Assembly: GCF_004337985.1 (NCBI RefSeq)
Contig: NC_043740.1
Span: 4,948,990 to 5,012,989 of the forward strand
Direction: 5' to 3'
Length of the DNA stretch: 64,000 nucleotides
Origin: Pyricularia pennisetigena
Taxonomy: Eukaryota; Ascomycota; Sordariomycetes; Magnaporthales; Pyriculariaceae
In this document: one piece after another, positions 23,711-36,272 of the stretch
How the letters are laid out: every line of letters begins with the position of its first letter
Position numbering within the stretch: position 1 is the first letter of the stretch
The notes under the pieces: generated by a model
Told to the model about the DNA's origin: nothing
Seen by the model: the letters and a program-made list of their open reading frames with translations, nothing else
The model's database searches: none
Made by a program: the position numbers and the translations under genes

Positions 23711-23753
23711 TTAATATAAGTTATAAGTTGAAATATACAAATAAGATAATTCA

Positions 23754-24128
23754 CTAATTAAATGCTGCGTAGGAACACTTATTCTCTCCAATAAAAAAGG
23801 ATTTAAAAAACCTGAAGGACGAATACCAGGCAAAATTGGGATCCGGAAAAAACGATTCCAAAAATATTCCGGGAAAAAGTTCGGTCGAACGCCGCCGCTC
23901 TTTTTGCTTTGTTTTTTCACGTTTCATTCGCTCCAATTCTTCCAAATCGTTAATACCACGAAATATAATTCGCATTATTTTTATAAACCACATTTCTTTT
24001 ATTTACAAAGGCGTTCGACCTTCCCGTCGGCCAAACGAACTTTTTTGGCCGCCCGACGACGAACCTTTTTTGCAATTTTTAATTCCTCCTCCAATTTGGT
24101 ATATTACTGGCCAATTTTGCGGAATTAA
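23754..24128 (-). pseudogene. Antisense coiled-coil ORF between G1 integrase and 3' LTR
   Basis: The minus strand reads, across one frame change, a basic helical stretch (KLEEELKIAKKVRRRAAKKVRLADGK) followed by a long Lys/Glu-rich part with GINDLEELERMKREK. This resembles coiled-coil proteins of the type 'RKQ.RFLR...RGL..LDELE..E' that I recall from hypothetical proteins of other ascomycete retroelements. The 79-codon piece at 23754-23993 is the longest on this strand. The plus strand is also open over 23836-24240 (134 codons), so strand choice rests on the motif. The function is unknown. Confidence 0.35.
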
Positions 24129-24458
24129 ACAGGCGAAATCTCAAGAACGTCGTACCCCGAGCGGTCCGTCCGCAAATAATCGACACAGCGAAAAAAGTTT
24201 TAAAAAAACCGAATATTTGGGTACTCCCTTCGATTTATAAGCAAAATAAACGGTTATTTCCACCGTCGATAAAAATAAAAATAAAAAAAGGGCGGAACGG
24301 CGTTTTATCGACGAACGACCAAATTTTAACTTGGTTACGCGATTAAATATAGAGTAGGAAAATTAGCAAAAAAAGAATATTGAAATCAAAAACAAAAATT
24401 AGGGAAATACGGATTATTAAAAAACCAAAGGGATTTGGCTAAGGGAAAGGAAATTTAA

Positions 24459-24942
24459 TGTTACGACCAAATAATTGGGCCGGTATTAACAAGGCCAAGC
24501 GGGGTTACACCCCTTTTAACGTCACTCGACCAAAAAGGACACCGACCGGCAGGAAATAAAATTATATAAGGATTTAGTTACTTATTGTTACGTAATGTTT
24601 CGGAATTGCCGAAATGATTAATTTCAAACGAATAAGGGGTAATTTCAAGAATCACAACCTAAATTTTGAAAATTTTGGATAATTTCCGAGCTGAGGGACC
24701 TCCAGGGAAGATTATATTGGAAATATAGTTTATTTAAAACACGTTTATTACGACGCAAATAGAATTTAGTTTAAAACTGCTTAACAGGAATCTATTTATA
24801 TCCAATTTATTATTTATTCTGGAATCGATCATAATTTCACCCCAGTTATTGAGAACCCCAATTACCTAATTAAAACACTCAATTGCTTTAGCCCACTATA
24901 CTCTACCCTAAGAACAGGTTACCCGATACCTTAATCGTAACA
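24459..24942 (+). repeat. 3' LTR of G1
   Basis: 484 bp, TGTTACGACCAAATAATT to TCGTAACA. It is preceded by a purine-rich stretch, AAGGGAAAGGAAA, at about 24443-24454 that fits a polypurine tract. Confidence 0.85.
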
Positions 24943-25362
24943 CAATTGTAAACTCTATTGAACCCATTAAAGATTCAGTGGGTTATTAGCGAACGAATAC
25001 AGGGGTTTTTGGCCCTAATTAGCTAGCGTGAACGCTATCAAAATTCTGAGCCGATTATAATGGCGTGCTCGATCCACAAAAACCACACCAAAAATTTTGG
25101 ATTTGCAATGCAAGCGATCGCTGCAATACCTGAAAAGGCCTAAATCAAACGCTAATTTTAGCAATCCCCGTTGTAAATACAGGGGGTTAAGTGCTGAATT
25201 AGCGCCTAAGACCAACAATTTCGCATAAAAACAGCAATATTTTCGTCAATATACGTCCTGTAAAAATGCGACAATAACCAAAATAAAACTTAAACTTCAG
25301 GCTTTCCAACAATGTAAAATGCATTTTGGTGCACAAGCTAAAACCTTTCCGGGTTTGTAATT

Positions 25363-25660
25363 TGTTAATAATATGGGTTGTTAACAGGGGTTTAAATATT
25401 AGCCTAAATGTGGCGTGGTGCTAATTGCGCTATAAAAACCTATAATTACAGGGTTTAAATGCATTTAATTATTGACTAAAATGGTGTATTAATTTTGGGA
25501 TTAATAGCTTAAATTTATTGGTGGGGGAGATTTTGCTATACTTCCCCTATATATTTTCCGACATTGAAATGGGGTCCGCTTCCCTGAAAGCGTTCCGGTG
25601 CCGCACACGATTTTCCGAAAAATTATTTCATATGCGTTGTTGAAAAAACACCCTTATTTT
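25363..25660 (-). repeat. 5' LTR of C1, truncated by C2
   Basis: It starts TGTTAATAATATGGGTTG at the primer-binding side and stops after CCCTTATTTT, about halfway along the LTR, where C2 begins. The remaining half is not found on the far side of C2. Confidence 0.8.
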
Positions 25661-26219
25661 TGTTAATTATATACGTTATTGAACTTGTGATGGGTCCACT
25701 TTTATTTGTATATAAGCCATAATAGATAGTGCCGAAATGGAGTTATTGGGGCTTTCGGATGTTTTATTATATTTTATATTGCAGGAGTTGCGATTTAAAA
25801 TGTTAGCGAGTGGGGTTTCACCCCATGCCGGGTATAACACCCACCCTTCATTTACGAGTTAGCTACCGTGTACCGGGCTGAAGCTTTTACCAAATTAACA
25901 AATTAGTGCGAACCCAGAATTGGTTTGTATGGAAATGAAGGTGTTTTTTAAATAACGCATACAAAATAACTTTTCGGAAATTCGTGTGCGGCACCGGAAC
26001 GTCTTTTGGCGTGGGGACCCCCATTTCGATATCGGAGAGTATGTTAGGGAGATAAAACAAAAATCTCCCCCACCAATAAATCAAATTTATTAATCCCAAA
26101 ATTTATTGAATAATTTACTGTATTTAAACCCTGTAAATATAGGCCTTTATAACGTAATTAGCACCACGCCGCACCTAAATTAATACCTAAACCCCTGTTA
26201 ATAACCTATAGTGCTAATA
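25661..26219 (+). repeat. 5' LTR of C2
   Basis: 559 bp, TGTTAATTATATACG to AGTGCTAATA (end mutated). It is collinear with the other plus-strand LTRs of the family. Confidence 0.85.
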
Positions 26220-27042
26220 GGTTATAAGCCCGGAGAGGTTTTAGCTTGTGCACCAAAATGCATTTTACATCGCTGGAAAGCCTGAAATTTAGGGTTTATT
26301 TTGGTTATTATCGCATTTTTACAGCACCTAGATTAATGAAGATATTGCTGTTTTTATGCGAAATTGTTGGTTTTAGGCGCTAATTTAGCACCTAACACCC
26401 TATATTTACAGTGGGGATCGCTATTAATTAACGTTCGATTCAGGCCTTTTATGGCACTGCAGCGATCGCTTGCATTGCAAATCCAACATTTTTGGTGTGG
26501 TTTTTGTGGATCGTGCACGCTATTGTAATTGGTTTAAAATTTTAATAGGGCTTACGTTAGCGAGTTAGGGCCAAAGACCCCTGTATTTGTTCGCTAATAG
26601 CCCACAAAACTTTTCCTAGTGCGTTTAATAGGGTTTACAATAGCCCACAAACCCATTAGCGGAATTGCGTTAATTGGTTCGTTATTTTGCACGATATTTA
26701 AACGCTATTTTATATGATATCTGTACGCTACCCTGTACGATACCCTGCAGACTACCCTGCACCCATTTGACCAATTGAATTCGTTACGTGCACCTGGATT
26801 GGTATAAATATTACAGCATCCATTAATTGCGGATTTCAGGGATTCCAACCCTGTATTTTAATGTATTTCGACCATTGAAAATAGCAATAAACCCTGTAAT
26901 TGGCAATTACAGGCATATACCCCTTAAAAGGTAAACGGTATAGCAAATCCTAAGTTAAACAGGGTATTAACCTTAGGCAATTAGGTTAATTAATTATAAT
27001 TATAAATCAGCGAATTACAATGATAATTCAGGTTACCCTACA

Positions 27043-30000
27043 ATGGAAAATAGCCTTACATCGGGCCTGCCATTCCCGATTCCAACAAATGAAAGGCTTA
27101 AACCCAGCCCAAACGAAGTTTTAATCGCTAAATTACAGGCTTCAAACCTGCAATTAAAAGCGTTAATTACGCAAATAAATTAATTTTAAAGGATAATTTA
27201 ACAGTTGATTACCCTATCAACCCTAGAAAACGGTAATCCAATCAATCTTAATGGTAATTGGGAGATTAAACCCGCCACCGCACCCCCTAATCCACCCGTT
27301 ATCCTAATTTTAGGTGACGGAATAGGTAAAAAATTATCGAAACGGGTATTTTCTTTCTCGAAAATTCCAAATTAGTAAAAATTAGCAATTGCAATTTGTG
27401 GTAAAAGGCGTAAATAGTATAGTCTAGGGCTATAAAAGCAGCGGAACTTAGTTCTAACCCTGAGATTAATTATATTTCACCGGAACACGAACAATTAATC
27501 CTATTATTGCATATGTAAAACAATTTAACCAAAGAATTCTCAAAATCCATTGCATAATATATTAACCCCGTAACGGTTTATAAGACCCTGGAAAATAATT
27601 ATTTCGTTACACGCGCAATTAGTCGATATTTATTATATTGGAAATTCTACGTTTTAAATTTTTCGAAATTTGAAGGATTAATGCCTGAATTTAACAGCCG
27701 TTTTAACTTATTGGTAGCTAAATTAGCGAATAATAACGTGCAAATTAACCCCGTAAATGTACCAAATTAGTACTTACGGGTTTTGGAGGGGATATCTCAT
27801 ATTTGGACCGAACGCTAACGCAGTATTTAACGGGCCCTGCAGGTTATAGGCCAAAATTCGGAAAAGTTAAATTTGTAATACCTTATAACGGACCCTATAT
27901 CCGAAAATTCGATTTCAAGCTCTACAACGGCTAAGGCTGTTAATTATAGGCTTAAAGGCAGAAAATGGGGTAAAAGAAAGTTGGAAAAGGCGTTAAAAAG
28001 GGAAATAATGGGCAGGAAACCACCTATAAATCACGGAAAAAAGTAAAAACTCCAATTCGGATTCTGCTTTTGCAAAAAATACCAAATCCTCCTTTAGGGA
28101 ATTAATCGCTGGAACGTCCATAATTTTTATAAATTTCGAATTCTTTACGGGTTCGATTGCAGGTGACGTTAGCAAATGCGCAGCGTATAACGCCCTGGAA
28201 TGGTTAGATAATGTGGGCGGTAATTTACCGTACCAAACCTTGTAATAAAAGGTTAATTCCGCTATTAGCGGAATTATAAAACTACGTTCGGATTTGGATT
28301 CAGAACCGATACCGGTAAAACTTCTAAACCACAGGTTTTAGCAGCTAATTTTAGGGTTAAAACGAAACCTGGATGCGGCAAAAAAAGGACATTTAAACTT
28401 TGGAAGCTAGGTTACCCTGTGCTGTACGATATAGGTAACACGCCGTACATTTTCGCGAATAAGCAATTTCTTACCAATTTTACCCCTGGTTTTACAGTCG
28501 AAATCGGTACCGGAGGTGGCCCTATTAGGCCTGTAAGCACCGGAACTGTGAAAATACAAGTCCGTTACGGTTTAAAAAACTGACGAATTTGAAAAGGTTA
28601 CGCTAAATAACATTTTATATATCCCTTCGTTTGGAATAAATATCGTTAATTGCTTTATACACTATAATACAGGGCGCGTATTATTAAAAAATACCCCGTG
28701 CAATAGGGTTCGCAAGGCGTAAGGACGCCTAAATACCGTTAAATATTCGTTTTGTTTAAAGGTTAAAAGGTGCGATATCCTTATTCGAAATAACGTTATT
28801 TCGAATTACGCCTGTATAACAGGGGAATATAACACCGTTTTTAGCATGGCCTTATAAAGGGTTATAAAGAGTTACGCAACCCCGTTGGAAGTAAAATTAA
28901 ATAATATAAATTCTAAATAGGACTATATAATTTACACCGATTCGGAACTGGAGAAAAATACAGTAACGGAAAAGCTAAACCCCGAACAACATACGGAAAT
29001 AGCCGTAAATTCACCTGTAACGCTGAAATTTAACGGTAAAAACCCTGAAAATCTACGTAAACTTGGGCCCCGTAGGCCCGGCACGCCATGAGGTAACCCT
29101 TTCATGCAACCTAATATAAAAGGGACTATTTCCTCAAAAAATGGGTTTCCCATATAAGAAATCGGTTGTTAAAGCCTTTTTTATTATGGGATTTAAAGCA
29201 AACCCATATAAATTACCTCCTTTTAAAGCTAAAACGAACTACGGACGGCTGGTTAACCCTTAAAAGAAACGGAATTACAGGTAATTATAACGAAATCCAG
29301 GCCCAAAAAGCCCTGTTATGGCACAGGCGTCAGGGGTATACAGGGTTATTGTTGCTAAAAAAACCGCTAAAATTATAAAATGTCTACCTAATTTCGACAA
29401 AATTAGGGCGATTACCTATATTGCCTACGTTAAAACCATTTTTACTAGGCGTACAAATAAGGTCGCATTCCCTACACCCCCTAATATTCTCGATTTTATA
29501 AAAGGTAATATAATAATTTTCAAACCTAATCCTTACAACAAAAAACCCGTATTTTTGTTATTAATGGACCGAAAATCACGTTTTCGGTGGTCGATCCCAC
29601 TACGAAATAAAACCGGACCTACGGTTTTAGTGGTTATTAAAGGCTTTTTTAAGGTTTTGAAAGCTACGTACGGGCGTTACCCCCTAAATTTTCATTTCGA
29701 TCGGGGGCACGAAATTAATACAAATTTTTAAAATTGGTTTACAAACAAAGGTGTTAATTTCAGCATTTCGAATCCCTATAATCACGGCCAAGACGGACTA
29801 ACGGAACGGTCCGTTAGGGTTATTTTGGATAGGTTTCGGTCTAACATTATAGCGGCGGGTTTAACATTATATTTATAATATTATTTACTGCCTGCCGTAG
29901 TTAAATTAATTAACCATACAGCGGTAACTAATAGGGATTTAATACCTTACGAGGAATTTTATTCCGAATTCCAACCTGGATTACCGCATAAGCTTAATTT

Positions 30001-32277
30001 AGGGCATTTTCGGGCTATTAGTACTGTATGCCAGGCTATTATACCGCTGGAAAAACGCCAAAAATTTAATAAATTCGTTCCCCGCACCGAAACGGTGAAA
30101 CTTTTAACCCATTTATCAAATTCTACAGCGTTGGTTTACGCACCCGCTAAATGGGCCGTATACAAAACCTTTACCGTAAAAATTATAAAGGGTATAACCG
30201 CTGAAAATTTGGCTATTCCATGGGAAACGTTACAGACTTTAAAGGGGGAAAATACAGATTTAAAGGGGGATTTTAATTTTGAACCTGAAAACGAAATTAA
30301 TAGCGTTCCAGCGGATAATGATCCGCTAAAAAACTTTGAAAAGACAGGGCATTTACCAGCAGTTACAAAGTATTTAAACCCTGAAAATACAATGCCCGCC
30401 AGGCCTGAATAGCCTACTGTTCGCCCCCCAGAACCTATAATGGCAGCGGTACCTAATCCAGTAACTAAAATAGCGGAAATTCCGGTGTTTTTAGCACCTA
30501 AAATATAAAATATAAAGTTAAACTCGCAGTTCGAAAACCCATATTTGATGGATATAGATTACAATCATTATTTTTGTTTTTAAACCAAAAAAATAAAAAA
30601 AAGGCCACTAAAAACGGTGAACCAAACAATTACCAACAGGCCCTAAATAGCCCTAAAAATGCTAAATAGGTAGCTATTTTAACGTTTGAATTTGACCAAA
30701 TCGTTACTGCAAAAACTTTCCCTTTTATCCCTAAAACTAAAATACCTCCAGGCCGTAGATTTGTTTCTACCCGGCCGGTATTTAAATTAACAAAGGATCA
30801 AAACAATAAGCCCATAAAATACGAAATTAGGCTTGTTATTATGGGTTTTTACAAGTCCAAGGTTTGAATTATACCGAAATCTTTGCTAGCATTAATATAT
30901 CACCTACCTGGCGTATATTTTTAGCCATAGCAAATGCACTAAATTGGGAAATAAAACAAATCGATTTTATCGGTGAGATTTCAATTAATAACCTTACCGA
31001 CGTAAATATATATTTGCAAATTCCAAATGGTTTTAACGAATTGATCAAGTTTTGTAACCTTATTACCGCTAAAGTTTTAATGGAAATGGGTTATAATCCA
31101 AAAGAATTGCAGGTTATACAGTTGAAAAAGGCGTTATACGGTTTGAAACAGGGCCCAAAAGAATGGTAAAACAGGCTTAAAACCCTATTTTTTAAAAAAA
31201 GGTTTTAAACCGTTAATCTCTTATCCCGCTGTTTTTTATAACGTTAAATCCAAATATTTTATCGTTACCTTTGTGAGCGATTGCCTGCTAATAGGTACTA
31301 TATTGCAATATATTTAGGATTTAAAAGCCCGTTTTGATAAGGGATACGCGTTGGAGAGCAGAGGCCCTGCAACCTATTTTTTAAACGTTTAAATTATAAA
31401 AAATAGGTTTGAACGCCTGTTTTAGCTCTACTTAAGTCAGTATATAGAGGAAGTATTAACAACGTTCGGATTAGTTAGTCGGGAATTTGTATTTATACCC
31501 TTATAGCCGGGTTTGCTAAAATATAAAGGGGGTAAACCCGTAAATGCGTTAAAAGTTGAATTATTATACCGTATTATTGGTACATTTATGTATTAAATGC
31601 TATTAACGCGCCCGGATATCGGTTTTGCGGCTTAGTGGTTTTTACATTTTTTAATAAAAACTACTATAATCCATTTAACGGCAGCTAAAAATCTACTACG
31701 CTATTTAGCGGGTATTAAATCCTTATTTATTTATTAGGGAAATAAAGTATTCAAAACCGAGTTACTACCCAATTTATAAATAGGGGGTTTTAAAAGCTTT
31801 AAATTATTGGGTTTCAATAATAGCGATTTTGCCGGGGTTAGGGAAGATTCAAAATCCATTTACGGATATTTGTATACCTTATTTGGGGGCGTTATAACGT
31901 GGAAGTGCAAGAAAATTAATATTATAGCTTTAGACATTTTAGAAACTAAGACCCATGCTTTAGCGGAAGCCCTGCGTAAAGCACAATGGTTCAAAAACCT
32001 ATTTATAAAAATTGGATTACTTATAGAAGGCCTTATTATAATATTTGGAGGTAATACAGGTTTTATAATTAAGGTATGTGACCCTATGCACTACCAACGT
32101 ATTAAATATACGTTATTCAAATTTCACTATATACGGGAATTAGTTATGAAAGGATTAATAACCCTAAAATACCTGGAATCTAAGCAAATACCCGCTAATG
32201 GTTTGATAAAACCTTTAACGCTTCTAATTCACCAAGTCTTTTCAAAGGTTATAGGGCTTAAACCCCTAAAAATTTAG
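27043..32277 (+). pseudogene. C2 copia gag-pol, RIP-degraded
   Basis: The gag ATG is preserved at 27043. The protease begins near 28430 and reads D-I-G in place of D-T-G. Integrase fragments span 29318-29731 and 29880-30100. A linker with short direct repeats follows. Reverse transcriptase runs about 30740-31400, including QIPNGF, LKKALYGLKQ and F-V-S-D (Ser codon 31276-31278). RNase H is 31807-32277 (FNNSDFAG, GYLYTLFGG, WFKNLF, LESKQIPANGL). The span equals that of C3 and C4 (about 5.2 kb, some 1,740 codons). Stops and frame changes exclude function. Confidence 0.85.
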
Positions 32278-32580
32278 TTTTTACCTACCGAAGTTTAGGG
32301 TATCATTCAATTAATTCGTTTGCTAATTACCCATTACATTTCCTATATCTCCAATTTTGGATTTTGGTTAACCCAATACCGTCAGTACTACCCGAATTGA
32401 CCCTGCACAAATTGATTAATAAGCAAGTTATACCGACTATATGTCTAAAATTACAAAACCTATACCAAAAACTGAATTAAAATTGAAAAAGCTCGTGTTT
32501 TGGGCGATTTACGCATTCGAAATACCCTATATAATATGCCTAGTTTGGACTGTTACCAACGAACAACCAAATTAGCTACC

Positions 32581-32635
32581 TGGCTTAATAGTTAATTCCG
32601 TGGTTTAATATTATACAAATCTGGGGTTCGAATCC
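32581..32635 (+). promoter_or_regulatory. tRNA-like A/B-box pair in C2 3' UTR
   Basis: TGGCTTAATAG (32581-32591) and GGTTCGAATCC (32625-32635) resemble RNA polymerase III internal promoter boxes spaced as in a tRNA. Homologous positions carry the pair in C1, C3 and C4. Confidence 0.45.
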
Positions 32636-32846
32636 GGGGGTTATTACAATTTTGGGGGCTTTTTCCAATTCGGGGGTTCGTCCATTTCGGGGGCTACAGG
32701 TCGGTATAAAGGGTTTAATTATCCAGGGGGGTTTATATAGGGAATTTAAATCGGGTTGGGACATAAGGGGGATTTCTTTTAGGGTTTTTATTTTTTATGT
32801 ACTTTTCTTTTCCGACTTCATATAAAAAGTAGCAAAAGAAAGGGGG

Positions 32847-35273
32847 TGTTAATTATATACGTTATTTAACATATAATGGGTCCACCTTTATTTGTATATA
32901 AACCACAATAGATAGTGCCGAAATGGGGCTGTTAGGGCTGTTGGATTTTCCGTTATATTTTGTGTTACAGGAGTTACGATTCAAAGTGTCAGCGAATGGT
33001 ATTTTTCCCTGTGCCGGGTTTAATACCCACCCTGCATTTACGAGTTAATTACCCTGTACCGGGTTGAAATTTTCACCAAATTAGCAAACTAGTGCGAACC
33101 CAGAAATGGTTTGTATGGAAATTAGGGTGTTTTTTCAACAACGTATATAAGGTAACTTTTTAATCTCAGTGCTCAGATTAGACCCCCCTGCTCCGCAGTG
33201 GGGACCGAACGCTCCATGTACCTTTCAGCCACATGGCTTTTCGACCAATTATATTGGCCGAAAAGATCGCGCTCGTTCTAGTCTGAGGACATCTTGTCGC
33301 ATTTCGCCGTTCATGGCGGTACCACCAACGATAATTTGTCGCATTTCGCCGTTTATAACGGTATTATTAATAATATATTTAATATTACGATATCGCTCAT
33401 GATTATTTTATTAATATAAGGATAATTTGTGGTATTCTGTCGCTTGTAGCGGGTTTATACAATATATCCGCATTCTAATGGCAAAAGAAAATAGTATACC
33501 CATAATATGCAATTAAATATTCGTATCAAAAAATAAATAAAAATTATAAAAATACATAGTAATTTGCGTTAGATTTATTAGAATTTGCTGACTACTTGAA
33601 TACCGGACGCGTTCTTATAGCCACTATATTTGAAAAGATATTAAAATATTAAGTTAAATTTGTAATTTTTCATTATATTTAGTTTTTATTTTAAATAATA
33701 GTATATCGAATTAATTTCAATTTTAGTTACAGTATTTATAGCCTAGCAAACCTGATACTGCAAAGTGCATGCAATCTTTGATTAAAACGAAAGTATTATT
33801 AATATTTGTATCTTAACTAAGATTTTGTTAAAAACCTGAATAATTTACGCAAATGTTGGCAAAATTAAAAGAAAGTTTAATTCAGGCATAGTTTTATCAA
33901 CTTATTAAAAACTTTTACTTTACTTGTTTTTTATAAACTTTATTTAATTAAATAAAGCAATAAATATTAGAATATTACAAATTTAGCATTTTTTTATATA
34001 AAAAAATAAAAAGGGCCGGTATTGTAATTCGAGTTTTACGTTGACGTTTGTTTATATACATTATCCACCTCTTCAAACTTTGGTTTTATTAACATTAAAA
34101 TTGGTAAAAATGTAAAAGCATTTCGATTGTAAAATGTATCTAAAATTGGATACTCTTTACCTATCCGCATATTGAACGGCTTAAATAATTAGATATACGT
34201 ACCAAAATGAGGCATTATATTAACTATATGTATATCACCCCCCACGTGCAAAAATCACAAGATCTGGCTGCAAAACAAAAACAATATAAAATTAATCAAA
34301 TAAAGCAAAAAGATTTATAAAATACACATTTAGCATTCTTTTTTATTAAAAAGCTTTTAAAGCCGATATTATGGGTGAGATAAGACCTGCACGTTTGTTT
34401 ATATACTTTATCGAATCCTTAAAGCTTTGGTTCTATTATCGTTAAAACTCGTAAAAATATAAACGAGTTTCGATTGTAAATTATATATAAAAAAGTATAT
34501 ATTTGGCCTATCCGTTTATTTAACTGCTTATATAATCTGGTATATGCACCAAAATTTTCAATAACGATATATATGTATATACCACCGTCCACGTGCAAAA
34601 AACATAAAATTTGGTCCAAAATTAAAAATAATATTAAAAAAAATCGAAAATCGAAAAAAAAATCGAAAAAACAGTACCGCCATAAACGGATTAAGGGCAG
34701 GTGGTATCGAATTCGGCCATTATAAAAAATAAAAGAATAAATTAAATCGCTGCTAATAGCGGTAATATACGCTATTTTCAACGATATTTTCTTTTTTCAA
34801 TATTTTGCGTGGTTGTGGAATAATAAAGGAGTGTCGGTTGAACAAAGGCCAAAAATACCGCCATGAACGGCGAAAATCGACAAATTGTCCTCAAACCTGA
34901 ACCAGAGTGTTCTTTGGATGGACCCACAGGTACATTGCAAAGCCGCAATTGAGCCACGAAGTGGATCAATTGTGGAGCTCTGGGCTTCAGGGATGAGCCC
35001 TGAGACTAGTAACTTTTCGGAAAATCGTGTGCGGCACCGGAACGTTTTCTGGCGTACGGACCCCCATTTCGATGTCGGAAAATGTATAAGGGAGATAAAA
35101 CAAAGTCTCCCCCACTAATGAATTAAATTTATTAATCCCAAAATTAATGAACCATTTTAGTGAACAATTAAGTGCATTTAAACCCTGTAATTACAGGCTT
35201 TTACAATACAACTAGCACCACGCCGCACCTAGGTTAATGCCTAAACCCCTGTTAGCAACCCATACTGTTAACA
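32847..35273 (+). repeat. 3' LTR of C2, interrupted by MULE R4
   Basis: It starts TGTTAATTATATACG at 32847 and ends CATACTGTTAACA at 35273. MULE R4 lies inside at 33161-35008. Confidence 0.85.
33161..35008 (+). mobile_element. MULE-like non-coding element, copy R4, with perfect 9-bp TSD
   Basis: 1848 bp from TAATCTCAGTGCTCAGATTA (G-to-A mutated tip) to CTGAGACTA. GTAACTTTT occurs immediately before (33152-33160) and after (35009-35017), a perfect 9-bp duplication, so insertion was into the C2 LTR after C2 had arrived. It is closely similar to R3 throughout. Confidence 0.9.
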
Positions 35274-36272
35274 GGGGTTGGTCCCGGAATTGAATTCTCT
35301 GGACTACGTTGATATTATTAGCTGGTTTTCAGTGTTAAATACCGATCCGCACGATTGGTTTTTTGCAAATTTAATTTTTGAAAATAATAGGTGGTGTCTT
35401 TTTAGGTCGTCCTTTGTTTGCCTAATTTGCTCGCAAATCAATTCCTAATAATATTGGCGAAATAATTCCTGGCAATTTTGGAGGTGGTTAAAGGGTTCCC
35501 AAATAGTTTTTTCGTGTTTATGGTTTTCCCATTTAACAAAATATTTTATTTTGCCGTGGTTGCGTGTCTGGTCTAATATTCGTTCGACGTCGTACGTTTT
35601 TTTTGCGTTAATTTCGATTATTTTTTGGGTATTAATACCTTATGGTGCTGGTTCTAATAGTAATACGTAAGACGTTGGCAGGATTTTTATAGTACTTAGT
35701 AATTATAGTTGATAATTAGTTTTGCTACTCTTTTTATCGATTTTAAGAAATTTAAATTTTTAAAAATTAAATTTGCCGTTCGGTCGCTGTGCTTTAATAT
35801 TGCGTCGAATAAAATAAACGTTATTCCCCTTTTGGAAGGATGGTTTTTTTATCCGATATTAATTAGCGTATTTAATTATTTTTTCTCGTATAAATTTCAA
35901 TTTTTGTTGGAATTTTTGGTGCAGTTTTCGTAGTTCGTTTGCTTGTTTGTCGGTTCGTGGGGCCGTAGTCGTGGTTTTTAGGTCTCCATATACGGTAAGA
36001 TTAAATCCGCAATTGGTATAAAACGGGGTTATTTTGGTATTTTTATTTTTTAAACTGTTATGCGCGAATTATATAATGGATACTAATCGTACCCAATTAT
36101 CCTCTTTATGGTTTATATAATATTTTGAATATTGTTTTAATATTTGGTTCGCTTGTTTTATTTATTCGTCTGCTTGTAGGTGGAACATTGTAAATAACTT
36201 GTAATTAATTCCTAACTATTCCATTCAAAATTTCCAAAACTCTTACCTAAAAGATTTGTCATTATCCGTAAT
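35274..36272 (-). pseudogene. G2 gypsy integrase C-terminal part (3' LTR missing)
   Basis: The minus-strand sequence matches the integrase end of G1, including the stretch coding around GIISPILLG and the preceding 'H..HEK' region, with stops. It is the 3' portion of G2, cut from the rest by the C3 insertion at 36272/43936. It ends abruptly at the C2 LTR, so the G2 3' end and 3' LTR are lost. Confidence 0.8.

Larger units (their letters stand above)
18956..24942 (+). mobile_element. Ty3/gypsy retrotransposon G1
   Basis: The LTRs are 18956-19430 and 24459-24942, both starting TGTTACGACCA and ending in CCTTAATCGTAACA or its mutated form. It is inserted in the 5' leader of C1 with 5-bp flanks CTATT/CAATT (one mismatch). 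Internal order is gag with a zinc knuckle, protease, RNase H, integrase, as in gypsy elements. The reverse-transcriptase core seen in G2 is missing. Net length is about 6 kb. Confidence 0.88.
9102..25660 (-). mobile_element. Ty1/copia retrotransposon C1, heavily nested
   Basis: Its 3' LTR is 9102-9682, its internal region runs to 25362, and its 5' LTR is 25363-25660 (cut off by C2). The order on the minus strand is gag, protease, integrase, reverse transcriptase, RNase H, which is the copia order. Two solo LTRs plus a MULE (14119-17140) interrupt the protease, and gypsy element G1 (18956-24942) interrupts the 5' leader. A primer-binding site next to the 5' LTR (25351-25362) is a mutated form of the half-tRNA-iMet site seen in C2-C4. 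Because it hosts all the others, C1 is the oldest copia insertion here. Confidence 0.88.
25661..35273 (+). mobile_element. Ty1/copia retrotransposon C2
   Basis: The 5' LTR is 25661-26219 and the 3' LTR 32847-35273 (carrying MULE R4). A primer-binding site GGTTATAAGCCC lies at 26220-26231, complementary to the anticodon arm of initiator tRNA-Met apart from one G-to-A. A polypurine tract precedes the 3' LTR (AAAAGAAAGGGGG, 32834-32846). The left flank is a C1 LTR and the right flank is G2. The 5-bp flanks (ATTTT and GGGGT) do not match, so one junction has been rearranged. Confidence 0.88.
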
